NCBI GenBank assembly: GCA_009777775.1
Contig: WRLE01000006.1
Coordinates: 100,760 to 164,759 of the forward strand
DNA length: 64,000 bases
Direction of reading: 5' to 3'
From: Oscillospiraceae bacterium
Lineage (GTDB): Bacteria; Bacillota; Clostridia; Oscillospirales; Oscillospiraceae
Below the pieces are notes generated by a model, which did not search any database, had not been told where the DNA came from, and was given only the letters and a program-made list of their open reading frames with translations. The position numbers and the translations under genes are program-made. Numbering within the stretch: the first letter of the stretch is position 1; every line of letters begins with the position of its first letter. Below, in pieces: positions 8,512 through 16,102 of the stretch.

Positions 8512-8727
8512 CTATTTACCTTTCGCAGCCGTACCGGCTTTGCCTTTGCGATCCGCACTATCGACAGTTTCAGCCGTTTCATCGATAACAGCTGCTCCAT
8601 CGTTTACGATTTCCACAGCATAACCGGAGTTTATTAGGTCGAGGGCTATTTCTTCCCTAACATCCCTGATTTCGTCCTGCATCATTGTTACCTTTCCGGT
8701 AAAGCTCTTTACAGCCTTTATCTTCAT
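8512..8727 (-). CDS. small phage protein after the capsid gene
   Basis: This 71-residue protein starts MKIKAVKSFTGKVTMMQDEIRDV. It has an N-terminal beta/helix part and ends in a Lys/Ala/Gly-rich tail (ADRKGKAGTAAKGK). Small proteins of this shape are common between the HK97-type capsid gene and the connector gene in Firmicutes prophages. The function is unknown. It sits 11 bases downstream of the capsid gene and is on the same transcript. Confidence 0.7.
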   Translation of the reverse strand: MKIKAVKSFTGKVTMMQDEIRDVREEIALDLINSGYAVEIVNDGAAVIDETAETVDSADRKGKAGTAAKGK

Positions 8728-8738
8728 GCCAAGCCCCC

Positions 8739-9875
8739 CTATGGCGCCATCTCTAGGACGGTCATCTTCTGGGGTTCAACCACTCTGCTATCAAACTCCA
8801 CATAGCCGACAACGCCAACAGCGTGCTGGGTGGAGTATTTTTCAAGGAGAAGTTGGAGCTCTATATCTTGCGCTAGCTTAACATACAGTCCCGACATGTC
8901 GCCATAAACGATGACCCGCTCCTCAGCGGCTATCTGGGGCATACTCTCGGTGATGTAAACAGGCTTCCCAAGGATGCTCCAGCCGAAGGGAGTAGTGATG
9001 TCCTTGTTGAGCAGATACTCACCTGTGGAGTCCTTTAACTTCCTGAGTGCCTTTAGAGTATTCTTATGCATCACCCAGCAGGCATTTGTCTGATAGTGCA
9101 TCACCACCGACATTTGTAGGTCAATGAGGTCGTCAGCAGTCAACGCAGTGGCAGACGGTGCAACCAGAACCTGTGGAGCCGATAAAATACCTTCGTTTTT
9201 CCCAGTTGCGCCTTGTATAAGGTGAAATTCGAGAAACTCTGCAATAGCCTGACCCACTTTCCTGACAACGAAGCTCATGAGGTCGAAGTCCGTGCGGTTC
9301 ATCAAGGATTTTGAAATTTTCGCTAAACAACCCACTATGAAGTTTTCAAGCCTCACCGTGGTGAATTTGCCTGTACCCTCGGTAAGCTCCTGCATATCAT
9401 CTACGAAAGCCGCGCCGATGGACGATGTGCCTTCATCGTAGATGGGGAATATGAGGTCACCACCCACGTTGTAGACCGTTGCCAATGCATAAATGGGAGA
9501 AAGCTCCTTCACCACCTCGATTATCTGGTTGGCGATGTGCGCTGGGATTATCCCGCCGTTTTGCGCGATGTCCAGGGCGCGGGTTTCCCCCCTGATGTAG
9601 GAAAGGAAGTTGCTTTCGTCAAGCGCCCTTCGCTCTTCCTCGTTGGCAGCGTCGCCCGCTGCGGGATCTTCAAAGGTCTGCTCCAAAAGCTCCCTTGTTT
9701 CGATGGCTGAAATCTGCCCGCTGATGGCTTTGATTTCCGCTTCCAGCGTGTTAAACTCGGTCTGCTCTTCATCTGTGAAAGCTCTGACCTCTTCCTCGGT
9801 TTCGCAAGCGGCGATCAGCGCGTCCATTTTGTCGATCAGCCCATTGCGTTTCTCAATTAATTGCTTTTTCTTCAA
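8739..9875 (-). CDS. HK97-fold major capsid protein
   Basis: The protein has 378 residues and uses a TTG start (9873-9875) 6 bases after GGAGGGG. Residues 1-100 are a charged helical delta (scaffold) domain that the prohead protease would remove. The mature part begins near ESNFLSYIRGETRALDIAQNGGIIPAHIANQI and shows the HK97 pattern: VGGDLIFPIYDEGTSS, ENFIVGCLAKISKSLMN, CWVMHKNTLKALRKLKDSTGEYLL and VGYVEFDSRVVEPQKMTVLEM. It forms the icosahedral shell. It lies 2 bases after the protease gene. Confidence 0.95.
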   Translation of the reverse strand: MKKKQLIEKRNGLIDKMDALIAACETEEEVRAFTDEEQTEFNTLEAEIKAISGQISAIETRELLEQTFEDPAAGDAANEEERRALDESNFLSYIRGETRALDIAQNGGIIPAHIANQIIEVVKELSPIYALATVYNVGGDLIFPIYDEGTSSIGAAFVDDMQELTEGTGKFTTVRLENFIVGCLAKISKSLMNRTDFDLMSFVVRKVGQAIAEFLEFHLIQGATGKNEGILSAPQVLVAPSATALTADDLIDLQMSVVMHYQTNACWVMHKNTLKALRKLKDSTGEYLLNKDITTPFGWSILGKPVYITESMPQIAAEERVIVYGDMSGLYVKLAQDIELQLLLEKYSTQHAVGVVGYVEFDSRVVEPQKMTVLEMAP

Positions 9876-9877
9876 TG

Positions 9878-10510
9878 TTATCCCCTCCGGTATAATATAT
9901 TGTTTCTGCGGGCTTTATAGCCAGCAATTTGCGTTATAATAGCTGCTTTCGATTCTGTACCCCCCTGGGGGTCTACATGGTTATCTTCCTGCACTTGTGC
10001 GTCTTCCCGCTCTTCATCATGAAAGACATATTCCGTATCCTGCTCCGAAAAGTCCCGCACCTCAATGGAAGTGGCGATATATGCGGGTCGCCTCGTGTCG
10101 TCCACTATGGTCACCTCGGTTAGGGTGATGTCTTTGAGGTACCGCCTTGGAATCGTGTCTACCCGCTCTTCCCATTCGTCTTTCGGATCTCTAAAACCAA
10201 ACGACCAGCCGAGGAGTTGCTGGTTTCTCGCTTTTTTTATGACTTCAGGGTCTGTTATCTTTGCCTTTGCCCTGAGTCCAATAGCGTCCTCCACAAGCTC
10301 CAGTACCCCATCTGAGGTGCTGCCGAGAACCCGCTCATGGTTCAGTTTCAGCTCGACTGTGTTTCCCCTTCCCAATGCCCTGGCAAAAGTACCAGGCATC
10401 ACCTGCTCAACGAAGCCTCCCCTGCGATCTGCTATCGTCTTGCTGTCGCGCCCCACGGCGTTCACGTACCCGTCAAGCAGCACATGGTCTGACCTGATTT
10501 CGATTTTCAT
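9878..10510 (-). CDS. HK97-family prohead protease
   Basis: The 210-residue protein begins MKIEIRSDHVLLDGYVNAVGRDS behind AGAGGTGA. It carries the two active-site regions of the U35/HK97 protease family: the His in ELKLNHERVLG and the Ser in QLLGWSFGFRDP. The TEVTIVDDTRRPAYIATSIEVR segment is also typical. It cleaves the capsid delta domain during maturation. The acidic C-terminal tail is probably disordered. Upstream lies a terminator-like hairpin and a structured element that separate it from the portal gene, an unusual gap in this module. Confidence 0.93.
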   Translation of the reverse strand: MKIEIRSDHVLLDGYVNAVGRDSKTIADRRGGFVEQVMPGTFARALGRGNTVELKLNHERVLGSTSDGVLELVEDAIGLRAKAKITDPEVIKKARNQQLLGWSFGFRDPKDEWEERVDTIPRRYLKDITLTEVTIVDDTRRPAYIATSIEVRDFSEQDTEYVFHDEEREDAQVQEDNHVDPQGGTESKAAIITQIAGYKARRNNILYRRG

Positions 10511-10542
10511 CCGTATTCACCTCTTTCCTGTTTTCCCCAATG

Positions 10543-10570
10543 AAAAAAGACCAACATTCAATGTCGGTCT
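10543..10570 (-). terminator. intrinsic terminator between portal and protease genes
   Basis: On the minus strand the stem GACCGACAT pairs, with one mismatch, with ATGTTGGTC and is followed by TTTTTT. This looks like a Rho-independent terminator in the direction of late transcription. A terminator inside the head operon would reduce expression of protease and capsid unless an antiterminator or a promoter between 10,571 and 10,720 restores it. Confidence 0.65.
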
Positions 10571-10624
10571 ATTTATTTGTTGTTGCATTCCCGCTCTTGT
10601 TATGGTAATATGTAATCAACTAAT

Positions 10625-10718
10625 AAAGCTAATGTGAACTGCAGAAAATCTGACACGACTGCCGCTTTGGTTTTACCAACTGCGATGAGGGGAATGTCAG
10701 TCCCTCCACATTAGCTTT
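10625..10718. ncRNA. structured 94-nt element downstream of the portal gene (candidate ncRNA)
   Basis: The ends form a perfect 12-bp stem (10625-10636 with 10707-10718, AAAGCTAATGTG). On the minus strand the inside offers a hairpin GAGGG...CCCTC with loop ACTGACATTC, a hairpin TTGGT-AAA-ACCAA enclosed by CGC/GCG, and a downstream TGTCAG that can pair with CTGACA in the first loop as a pseudoknot. On the plus strand the 3' arm runs into TTTTTTT, as in a terminator. It begins 2 bases beyond the portal stop. No known riboswitch or attC site is recognised. The strand that is transcribed is not settled. Confidence 0.5.
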
Positions 10719-10720
10719 TT

Positions 10721-12466
10721 TTATGGTTTCATCTTACCAACACTTGTGTTGCTTGGTTCAAATATATGAACAATCTCATAATATTCTTTTCTATCTGCTA
10801 ACTCGATTAATGTTAGAGCAGCACGTCTTTCGCCATATTTAACGAAATTCATATAATCAGGATTATGATGCTCTCTTCCTCCAAACCGTTCATCGCTGTT
10901 ATATAATGCTTGACCAATAAGTCTTGCATAATCTGATGCGTCAACATCAGGATGCCGTAACAGATTCCTTTCAATAATGCTTTTTTTTAGTAAAACAGGC
11001 TTATCTTCTTTTCCAAGCTCATTTAAATCTTCTTTATTCAAACCCGGCAGTATATTATCTGATTCAAAATCGATACTTATACTGTCGATTTTCTTTTGCT
11101 TTTCTTCCTGCGAAGTACCACTGCTTTCATCATTACTCTCCGATCCACCGCCGTTGGAATAGTTCACGGGCTTCCACATGCGCGGTCTGCTACCCATCAT
11201 CTTGCCTGTCACTGGGTCTTGGATATAGTCGATGTCGCCAACTATCCGCTCCTCCGGCATAGTTACCGTTCCCTCGAAATCGCCCAGGGCGTTCATGTTG
11301 GGTATAAAGAACGTCCCCGCTTCTGGGTCATACAAGACATCTTGCAAGCCCAGCTTCACGAAGGTGAGCCCAAGGGGTGGCATATTCTCCAGCTTCCTCG
11401 CCTCGTCTATCTGGAGTACATTGGAAGCTATCGCCGCTGCGTAGGTCTCGAAACGCTTCTCTATGGAATAGCGCAGGAACTCCATGTTGTCGAACATGAA
11501 ATAAAGATCTCCCTTTTCCGACTCCAACAGCAAATCCCGGTTGAGCGCTGACTCGATGCTGGCAAGGACAGGGGCAACGGCTATCTTTATCGCTGCTGAA
11601 TACTCCTCGTCCGTTGCGCTGCCTGAAAGGACATTCTCTGAAACGCCGAATAGCCTGCATATCTCGTTAGAGAGCGTCTTTTTCCGCTCGTTTAGCTGCT
11701 GCTCTACTGATGTTGCAGAAGTCTCCTGGAAGGAAATGCCCGCATTTAGTACCAATAAACTGGCTTTGTCGGCTTCGTTGTAGTCCTTCCATTTGTCACG
11801 AAGCTCGTCAAGGGCTTTCTGCTCCAGCTTCTTTTCTGCTTTAAGTACACCCCTGCGGTTTCCCCCTGTCTTCACAAGGTTGTTTTCGTATTTCAGGATG
11901 TTATATGCAACGGCAAGGACAAGCTGGTGTTCTTGGAGCGCACCGGTCCCCCTCACGCCGTCCACGGTCTTTCTCGTGGCTTTTATAAACATATGCTCGC
12001 TGTACCGTGAGCCGTTCACCACGATGCCGCAGCTCTTGTATATGGGGTCAACGCCTGGCAAAAAGCTGATATAGTGCCTGGGAACATAGTGCAGGCTTAT
12101 AGCCTCGTTTCGCCATCGGTTAATATAGGCATAGCCGCCGCCTTCCACAACCAAATCCTCGGCGATCGCCTTTTTCAGCTGCCATCCGCTCAAAAGATCT
12201 CCGGTGTCGCCATTAAGCAGCAATACTCTTGGGTCATGCTCCAACTCCTGAACGCCAGCTTCAGTACGGCGATACAGCTTAATCGGTAAACCTGCAACGG
12301 TTTCCGCTATGAACCTGACGCAGCCGGCAAAGGTGGGAATGTCCATCGCTTGAGCCCTGGTAATCGTATCCTGACGCAAAAACACCGCCAGAAGCGGGTT
12401 CATCGTGTCAAAGTCCGTTGTTCTGTTTTCAAGTACCCAGTCAGCTATCCTCTGCTTAATCCCCAT
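10721..12466 (-). CDS. phage portal protein with C-terminal PBECR-like nuclease domain
   Basis: The 581-residue protein starts MGIKQRIADWVLENRT. Residues 1 to about 435 are an HK97-type portal (FAGCVRFIAETVAGLPIKLYRR, GYAYINRWRNEAISLHYVP, NEICRLFGVSENVLSG), the dodecameric channel for DNA packaging. Residues 437-487 are a Ser/Glu/Lys/Asp linker. Residues about 488-575 resemble the phage Barnase-EndoU-ColicinE5/D-RelE (PBECR) nucleases: SIIERNLLRHPDVDASDY, ALYNSDE, YMNFVKYGERRAALTLIEL, YYEIVHIF. The DNA coding for this end is visibly AT-richer than the portal part, which points to an acquired domain. The PBECR call is by pattern memory. Confidence 0.85.
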   Translation of the reverse strand: MGIKQRIADWVLENRTTDFDTMNPLLAVFLRQDTITRAQAMDIPTFAGCVRFIAETVAGLPIKLYRRTEAGVQELEHDPRVLLLNGDTGDLLSGWQLKKAIAEDLVVEGGGYAYINRWRNEAISLHYVPRHYISFLPGVDPIYKSCGIVVNGSRYSEHMFIKATRKTVDGVRGTGALQEHQLVLAVAYNILKYENNLVKTGGNRRGVLKAEKKLEQKALDELRDKWKDYNEADKASLLVLNAGISFQETSATSVEQQLNERKKTLSNEICRLFGVSENVLSGSATDEEYSAAIKIAVAPVLASIESALNRDLLLESEKGDLYFMFDNMEFLRYSIEKRFETYAAAIASNVLQIDEARKLENMPPLGLTFVKLGLQDVLYDPEAGTFFIPNMNALGDFEGTVTMPEERIVGDIDYIQDPVTGKMMGSRPRMWKPVNYSNGGGSESNDESSGTSQEEKQKKIDSISIDFESDNILPGLNKEDLNELGKEDKPVLLKKSIIERNLLRHPDVDASDYARLIGQALYNSDERFGGREHHNPDYMNFVKYGERRAALTLIELADRKEYYEIVHIFEPSNTSVGKMKP

Positions 12467-12483
12467 ACTATCTATCCTTTTTC

Positions 12484-14163
12484 CTATGTCTGCACGGCCC
12501 AGTCATCCGCTTCCCCAAACATCACATCTTGCTGAAGCAGGTACACGGCGTTTATAAGGGCGACAACCATGTCTACCTTTCCCCGCGACCGCTTCTTGGA
12601 AACGTACTGGTTCATGTTCGTATCGTATGTGCATTTTGCGTTTTGAAAATTTATCTCCAACAATTGGTTTTCGTCATATGTAAACCGCCCCTCCAGTATA
12701 AGCTCCCTCAGGAGCTTCGTGGGGGGGTGAAGCGTGTCCGAATGTTGCCGAATTATAACGGTGTCATAACCTTCCCGCTCCCATTTCTGAGCAGATGACA
12801 TCGCATTGTATCTGTCCACTCCTATGGATACAACCTCAACGCCATATTCGTCTTCTATCCCCAGCACATAGTCTTCGATGACCCCATAGTCAACGGTGCT
12901 ATCACCGCAAGATATGCAATAGAGCATCTCGCAAAACTCCCGATAGCCTACCCGCTCTTCCTCGCTTTTTTCCTCTATCCTGCCCTCGGGTATAAAACCA
13001 AGGACGCGAGCGAATACCGCTCCATTTTCTTCCGCAACCATCGCCACGGCACAATTGTCAGTGGTCATCGACAAGTCGGCGGCAATCCATACCCGCCTAC
13101 CAGTCCAATCGATGGGCTTTTCAGCTCTGCATTTCATCACATCGCTGGGAGATATGTAAGTTTCTGTACCCATGCCCTGGTAGATGATGTTGCAGTGCTT
13201 GGTTATGAAATATTCCCGCTTATTGGGCTGAAATATTGCATCCCTGCGTTTTTTCAGAAGATCCTCCATAACCTCCGGCACGTCCAGTGCCAGAGGGTTT
13301 GCATGATGGAGTATCCTATCGCTGGTCATCCACTTTTTAGTATCGTCTGGCTCGAACAAAAGCGCAAACAGCGTTTCATCTTCCACAGTGCCATCCAGCA
13401 CTTTTTTCGCCATATCCACCTCGTCCTCAAAAGGGTTATCGATGCGGGGATACTTGGTGGATATTATACAGCCCAGCTTGTTGAGTATCGTCACCTGACC
13501 GCCGCGCATAGCTTCCACCGCATAGTTGTTTGGCAATGCGCCAACCTCGTCAGCGACAAATACATTGGGCAACTTTCCGTCAAGCCTGCTATTGGAGTAG
13601 TTCAGCGGAAAAAACTGGCTTGATGTCAGGTGGCACAAAATGTCGTCCCGCCTGAGCTTGAACTTGTCGGTAAGCGCCGGGCTTTTTGCAATAAACTCTC
13701 TTAACGAGGTCTGTATCTCCCTTGATAATTGACCATCGGGTGCAACTGAATAAAACCGCGAAAACTCAGGCTCCAATAACATCAGTATTAAAAATAGCAC
13801 CGCTACGAGCATCGTCTTACCGTTTTTTCTAGCTATTTCAAGTACTGCAGTCGTATACCGTCGCTTCTCTCGATTGTCCCTGTGGACAACGCAAAGGACG
13901 GCTATTATAAAAAGCCATTGGAATCCGCTCAGACAATCGTAAAGGGGCTGTCCTAGGCTGAGTCCTTTTGGCATATTTATCAGTTTCAGTATCTCACCCA
14001 CAAGCTCGCACCTGTCGGGGTCTACCATGTATTTTTTATTCTTGCCATTGGCAATGTCCCTAAATACGCGCGCTTGGATCTTCACGTACCTTGGTGCCGG
14101 TACACGCCTTGCAGCCGCATCGGCAGCGTATTTGTATGCAGGGTGCTGTTTGTCCATCGCCAT
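12484..14163 (-). CDS. terminase large subunit
   Basis: The ATG at 14161-14163 (MAMDKQHPAYKYA) has GGAAGGG 9 bases upstream and is preferred over an in-frame ATG seven codons earlier that overlaps the small subunit. The protein has about 559 residues. The ATPase part has a Walker A of the form EIARKNGKT, a Walker B in VFVADEVG and a following GCIISTKYPRID. The nuclease part has the acidic residues in WIAADLSMTTDN, GVIEDYVLG and SRGKVDMVVALINAVYLL. It cuts and pumps phage DNA into the prohead through the portal. Confidence 0.95.
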   Translation of the reverse strand: MAMDKQHPAYKYAADAAARRVPAPRYVKIQARVFRDIANGKNKKYMVDPDRCELVGEILKLINMPKGLSLGQPLYDCLSGFQWLFIIAVLCVVHRDNREKRRYTTAVLEIARKNGKTMLVAVLFLILMLLEPEFSRFYSVAPDGQLSREIQTSLREFIAKSPALTDKFKLRRDDILCHLTSSQFFPLNYSNSRLDGKLPNVFVADEVGALPNNYAVEAMRGGQVTILNKLGCIISTKYPRIDNPFEDEVDMAKKVLDGTVEDETLFALLFEPDDTKKWMTSDRILHHANPLALDVPEVMEDLLKKRRDAIFQPNKREYFITKHCNIIYQGMGTETYISPSDVMKCRAEKPIDWTGRRVWIAADLSMTTDNCAVAMVAEENGAVFARVLGFIPEGRIEEKSEEERVGYREFCEMLYCISCGDSTVDYGVIEDYVLGIEDEYGVEVVSIGVDRYNAMSSAQKWEREGYDTVIIRQHSDTLHPPTKLLRELILEGRFTYDENQLLEINFQNAKCTYDTNMNQYVSKKRSRGKVDMVVALINAVYLLQQDVMFGEADDWAVQT

Positions 14164-14167
14164 ACCG

Positions 14168-14629
14168 CTAAACCCTTCCAGCAAGTATCTTTTTCAAGGG
14201 GTCCTTATCCTCTTCCTTCTTGGCAAGATTCAATATTCCTATCTTTGCCCTTGCCTGGGGGGAAAGGGAAAGCTCATTGGCACCTCGCCAAAAGTCCTTG
14301 ATGTAGGAGTTGCGGGCGAATATAAGCTCCTTGCTCTGGAGGTTCGACCTTGCATCTTCGTTTATCATCTGCTCCAGATCGAATATCCGCTCCGTAACGA
14401 CCGCGAATTGAGTCAACACGAAAACATCCAGATTCCCCAAGACCCTGCTGGCTTCCATTTCCGCAACAACGAACTCGAATACGGTTTTCTGCCCTTCGTT
14501 GAGCCAATCCGGAGGCACTATCCTGTCATCTTGACCTCGCAACTCATCCTCTGCCGCTTTTCTTGTGTCCTTTTCCAATTTTGTCAGATTCGCACTTTGG
14601 ATAGCGGTTGCTTTTGCCGGTCTACCCAT
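14168..14629 (-). CDS. terminase small subunit, P27 family
   Basis: The 153-residue protein starts MGRPAKATAIQSANLTKLEK behind GGGGGGAG. The order of a basic N-terminus, a PPDWLNEGQKTVFEFVVAEM segment, an LDVFVLTQFAVVTERIFDLE helix and a C-terminal LSLSPQARAKIGILNLAKK is the P27 terminase pattern. It recognises the packaging site and loads the large subunit, which begins 4 bases downstream. The HNH nuclease gene lies upstream, a common arrangement in cos phages. Confidence 0.9.
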   Translation of the reverse strand: MGRPAKATAIQSANLTKLEKDTRKAAEDELRGQDDRIVPPDWLNEGQKTVFEFVVAEMEASRVLGNLDVFVLTQFAVVTERIFDLEQMINEDARSNLQSKELIFARNSYIKDFWRGANELSLSPQARAKIGILNLAKKEEDKDPLKKILAGRV

Positions 14630-14675
14630 AACAGCTCCCCCTTTCGCTTTATTCGCTTATCAGCATATTCCTATA

Positions 14676-14718
14676 ACGCGCGCGCGGGCGCATACGCACA
14701 CGCACACACACACGCGCT
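14676..14718. repeat. alternating purine-pyrimidine tract
   Basis: This stretch upstream of the terminase small subunit gene is almost entirely alternating GC and CA/TG steps (CGCGCGCG, then ACGCACACGCACACACACAC). Such tracts can adopt Z-DNA under negative supercoiling. It lies between the HNH nuclease gene and terS, where a cos site is often found in such phages. Confidence 0.6.
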
Positions 14719-14773
14719 AAGCCATTTTCGGAATTTTTTATGAGTGGAGGAGGGCTGGTTGGTGTAGGCACAC

Positions 14774-15172
14774 TCAGACTTTCCCCTTCCGAAAGAGTAG
14801 GGGGGGTACTTTTGAAGCCGCAATCTTCCTCAGATGCTTGCGGGCAACCCTTCCACCATCAGCTTTTTCATGGCAGCCTCCGCAAAGAGATACCAGGTTG
14901 TCCAAGTCAAGCCTCAAATCAAACCGCTCCGAAAGCGGCTCTATGTGGTGAACCTCCAACTTGCCATATGAGATCCTCCCCTCTGAAGCGCATAGCTTGC
15001 ACAAGTGCAAATCCCGCTCCAAGGCTACCTTCCTCACCCGTTGCCAAGCGTAGGTGTTGCGAAACCTAGACTCCCTGCTGCCCGCTTTTTTTCGGGACTT
15101 GGGCGGCGGCTTCTTGACACAGGGAACCCCTCCCTCGTGGATGCGACCGCAATATTTGCAGCTCTTCCTCAT
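14774..15172 (-). CDS. HNH endonuclease
   Basis: The 132-residue protein starts MRKSCKYCGRIHEGGVPC. An N-terminal CKYCGRIHEGGVPC zinc knuckle is followed by a basic linker, WQRVRKVALERDLHLCKLC, then the HNH core LEVHHIEPLSERFDLRLDLDNLVSLCGGCHEKADG with its paired CxxC motifs. HNH proteins next to the terminase nick or cut cos DNA during packaging in several phages. It lies upstream of terS in the same direction, which supports a packaging role. Confidence 0.92.
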   Translation of the reverse strand: MRKSCKYCGRIHEGGVPCVKKPPPKSRKKAGSRESRFRNTYAWQRVRKVALERDLHLCKLCASEGRISYGKLEVHHIEPLSERFDLRLDLDNLVSLCGGCHEKADGGRVARKHLRKIAASKVPPLLFRKGKV

Positions 15173-15250
15173 GTGCGCCGCCTTTCACGAAAATGGCAAA
15201 GCAGCCGCCCTTAATCGGGTAGCTGCCACTAATTCACGCTGCCATTATAT

Positions 15251-15279
15251 CACACACAAACATACACAAACATACACAC
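15251..15279. repeat. short CACAAACATA repeat upstream of the HNH gene
   Basis: ACACAAACATACACAAACATACACAC is a twofold direct repeat of an ACACAAACAT unit with flanking CA steps. It lies between the late regulator gene and the HNH gene, in about 125 bases of non-coding DNA, where the late promoter or a regulator-binding site could be. No clear promoter was identified. Confidence 0.4.
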
Positions 15280-15299
15280 TTTTCATTTTTGCAAAATTA

Positions 15300-15764
15300 T
15301 TATTCAAATGACCCTAAGATTCTTATTTTTCCTGCCAATCTAAGTTCCTCCACCGCTTCAAGCGCTTTGGGATGCAGCCTGAAGGTGACGTTGGTATAGC
15401 TATAGCCCATGTCAATGGCTACCTGCTCCCATTTCTTGAACAAAATATAGCGGTTTATGAGCAAAAGCCGCAAGGTGCCATCTTCCACAGCGTATATAGC
15501 CCTGGCGATTTCCACTAGGATTGAATCCAGCTCTGCGATCCTAGCGTCAAGCTCCCTGCCATACTCCAACACCTGGACAAGAGCACCGTCACCCCTGCCT
15601 TTCGCAGAACGCTTTGACGTTAGTTTTCCAGTCGCGCTCCCGCTGGCTGCCCTGACCTCGGCAGCTAGCTTAGCAGTCTTCAGGGCTTCCACCTCACGCA
15701 TAGCAGCTCTACCCCTGTTAAGCCAACGTTTGATTTCTTCGTTTTTCGTTTCTCCAATAGCCAT
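15300..15764 (-). CDS. ArpU/sigma-70-region-4-like late transcription regulator
   Basis: The protein has 154 residues and starts MAIGETKNEEIKRWLNRGRAA behind AAAGGAG. A long N-terminal helical region is followed by a helix-turn-helix: LRLLLINRYILFKKWEQVAIDMGYSYTNVTFRLHPKALEAVEE. This is the pattern of ArpU/RinA-like regulators that switch on the late operon in Firmicutes phages. It is the last gene before the packaging module, the normal place for such a regulator. Confidence 0.82.
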   Translation of the reverse strand: MAIGETKNEEIKRWLNRGRAAMREVEALKTAKLAAEVRAASGSATGKLTSKRSAKGRGDGALVQVLEYGRELDARIAELDSILVEIARAIYAVEDGTLRLLLINRYILFKKWEQVAIDMGYSYTNVTFRLHPKALEAVEELRLAGKIRILGSFE

Positions 15765-15793
15765 ATAACGCTCCTTTCGATATGCGCCGCTCT

Positions 15794-16102
15794 TCAGCTT
15801 CTACCCACAATCCATTCTCGATAATAAAATATTTCCTTGCCAGCATCTATAGCCATAGCATACTCCAGTCTGGCTCCATTGCTCTGAACCCAGTCCGGCA
15901 AAAAGCAAACAGCCTCGCACTCTTCGAGCATAGCAGCCGACATTCTCAGGTACTGATCATACTCGAACCCCGGATAGGGAAGCATAGCAGGGTTGCACAC
16001 GACAAAGCCCGCAAGCTCCAGCTCCCTCGCCGCCGCTGCAAACTTTTCCCTGTAACCCTCATCGCCGGTTATCTTTCCTGCTAGGTATACCGTCTTCATC
16101 AC
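15794..16102 (-). CDS. DUF4406 nucleoside 2-deoxyribosyltransferase-like protein
   Basis: The 102-residue protein has KTVYLAGKITGD at its N-terminus and MLEECEAVCFLPDWVQSNGARLEYAMAIDAGKEIFYY at the end. This matches the DUF4406 branch of the nucleoside 2-deoxyribosyltransferase fold, found often in phage early regions and thought to act on nucleotides. Its start overlaps the stop of the replication gene by four bases. Substrate not known. Confidence 0.85.
   Translation of the reverse strand: MMKTVYLAGKITGDEGYREKFAAAARELELAGFVVCNPAMLPYPGFEYDQYLRMSAAMLEECEAVCFLPDWVQSNGARLEYAMAIDAGKEIFYYREWIVGRS

Noticed and set aside
10625..10718. Structured element as an integron attC site
   Set aside because: The GTTRRRY and RYYYAAC core boxes are not present at the ends, and there is no integron integrase.
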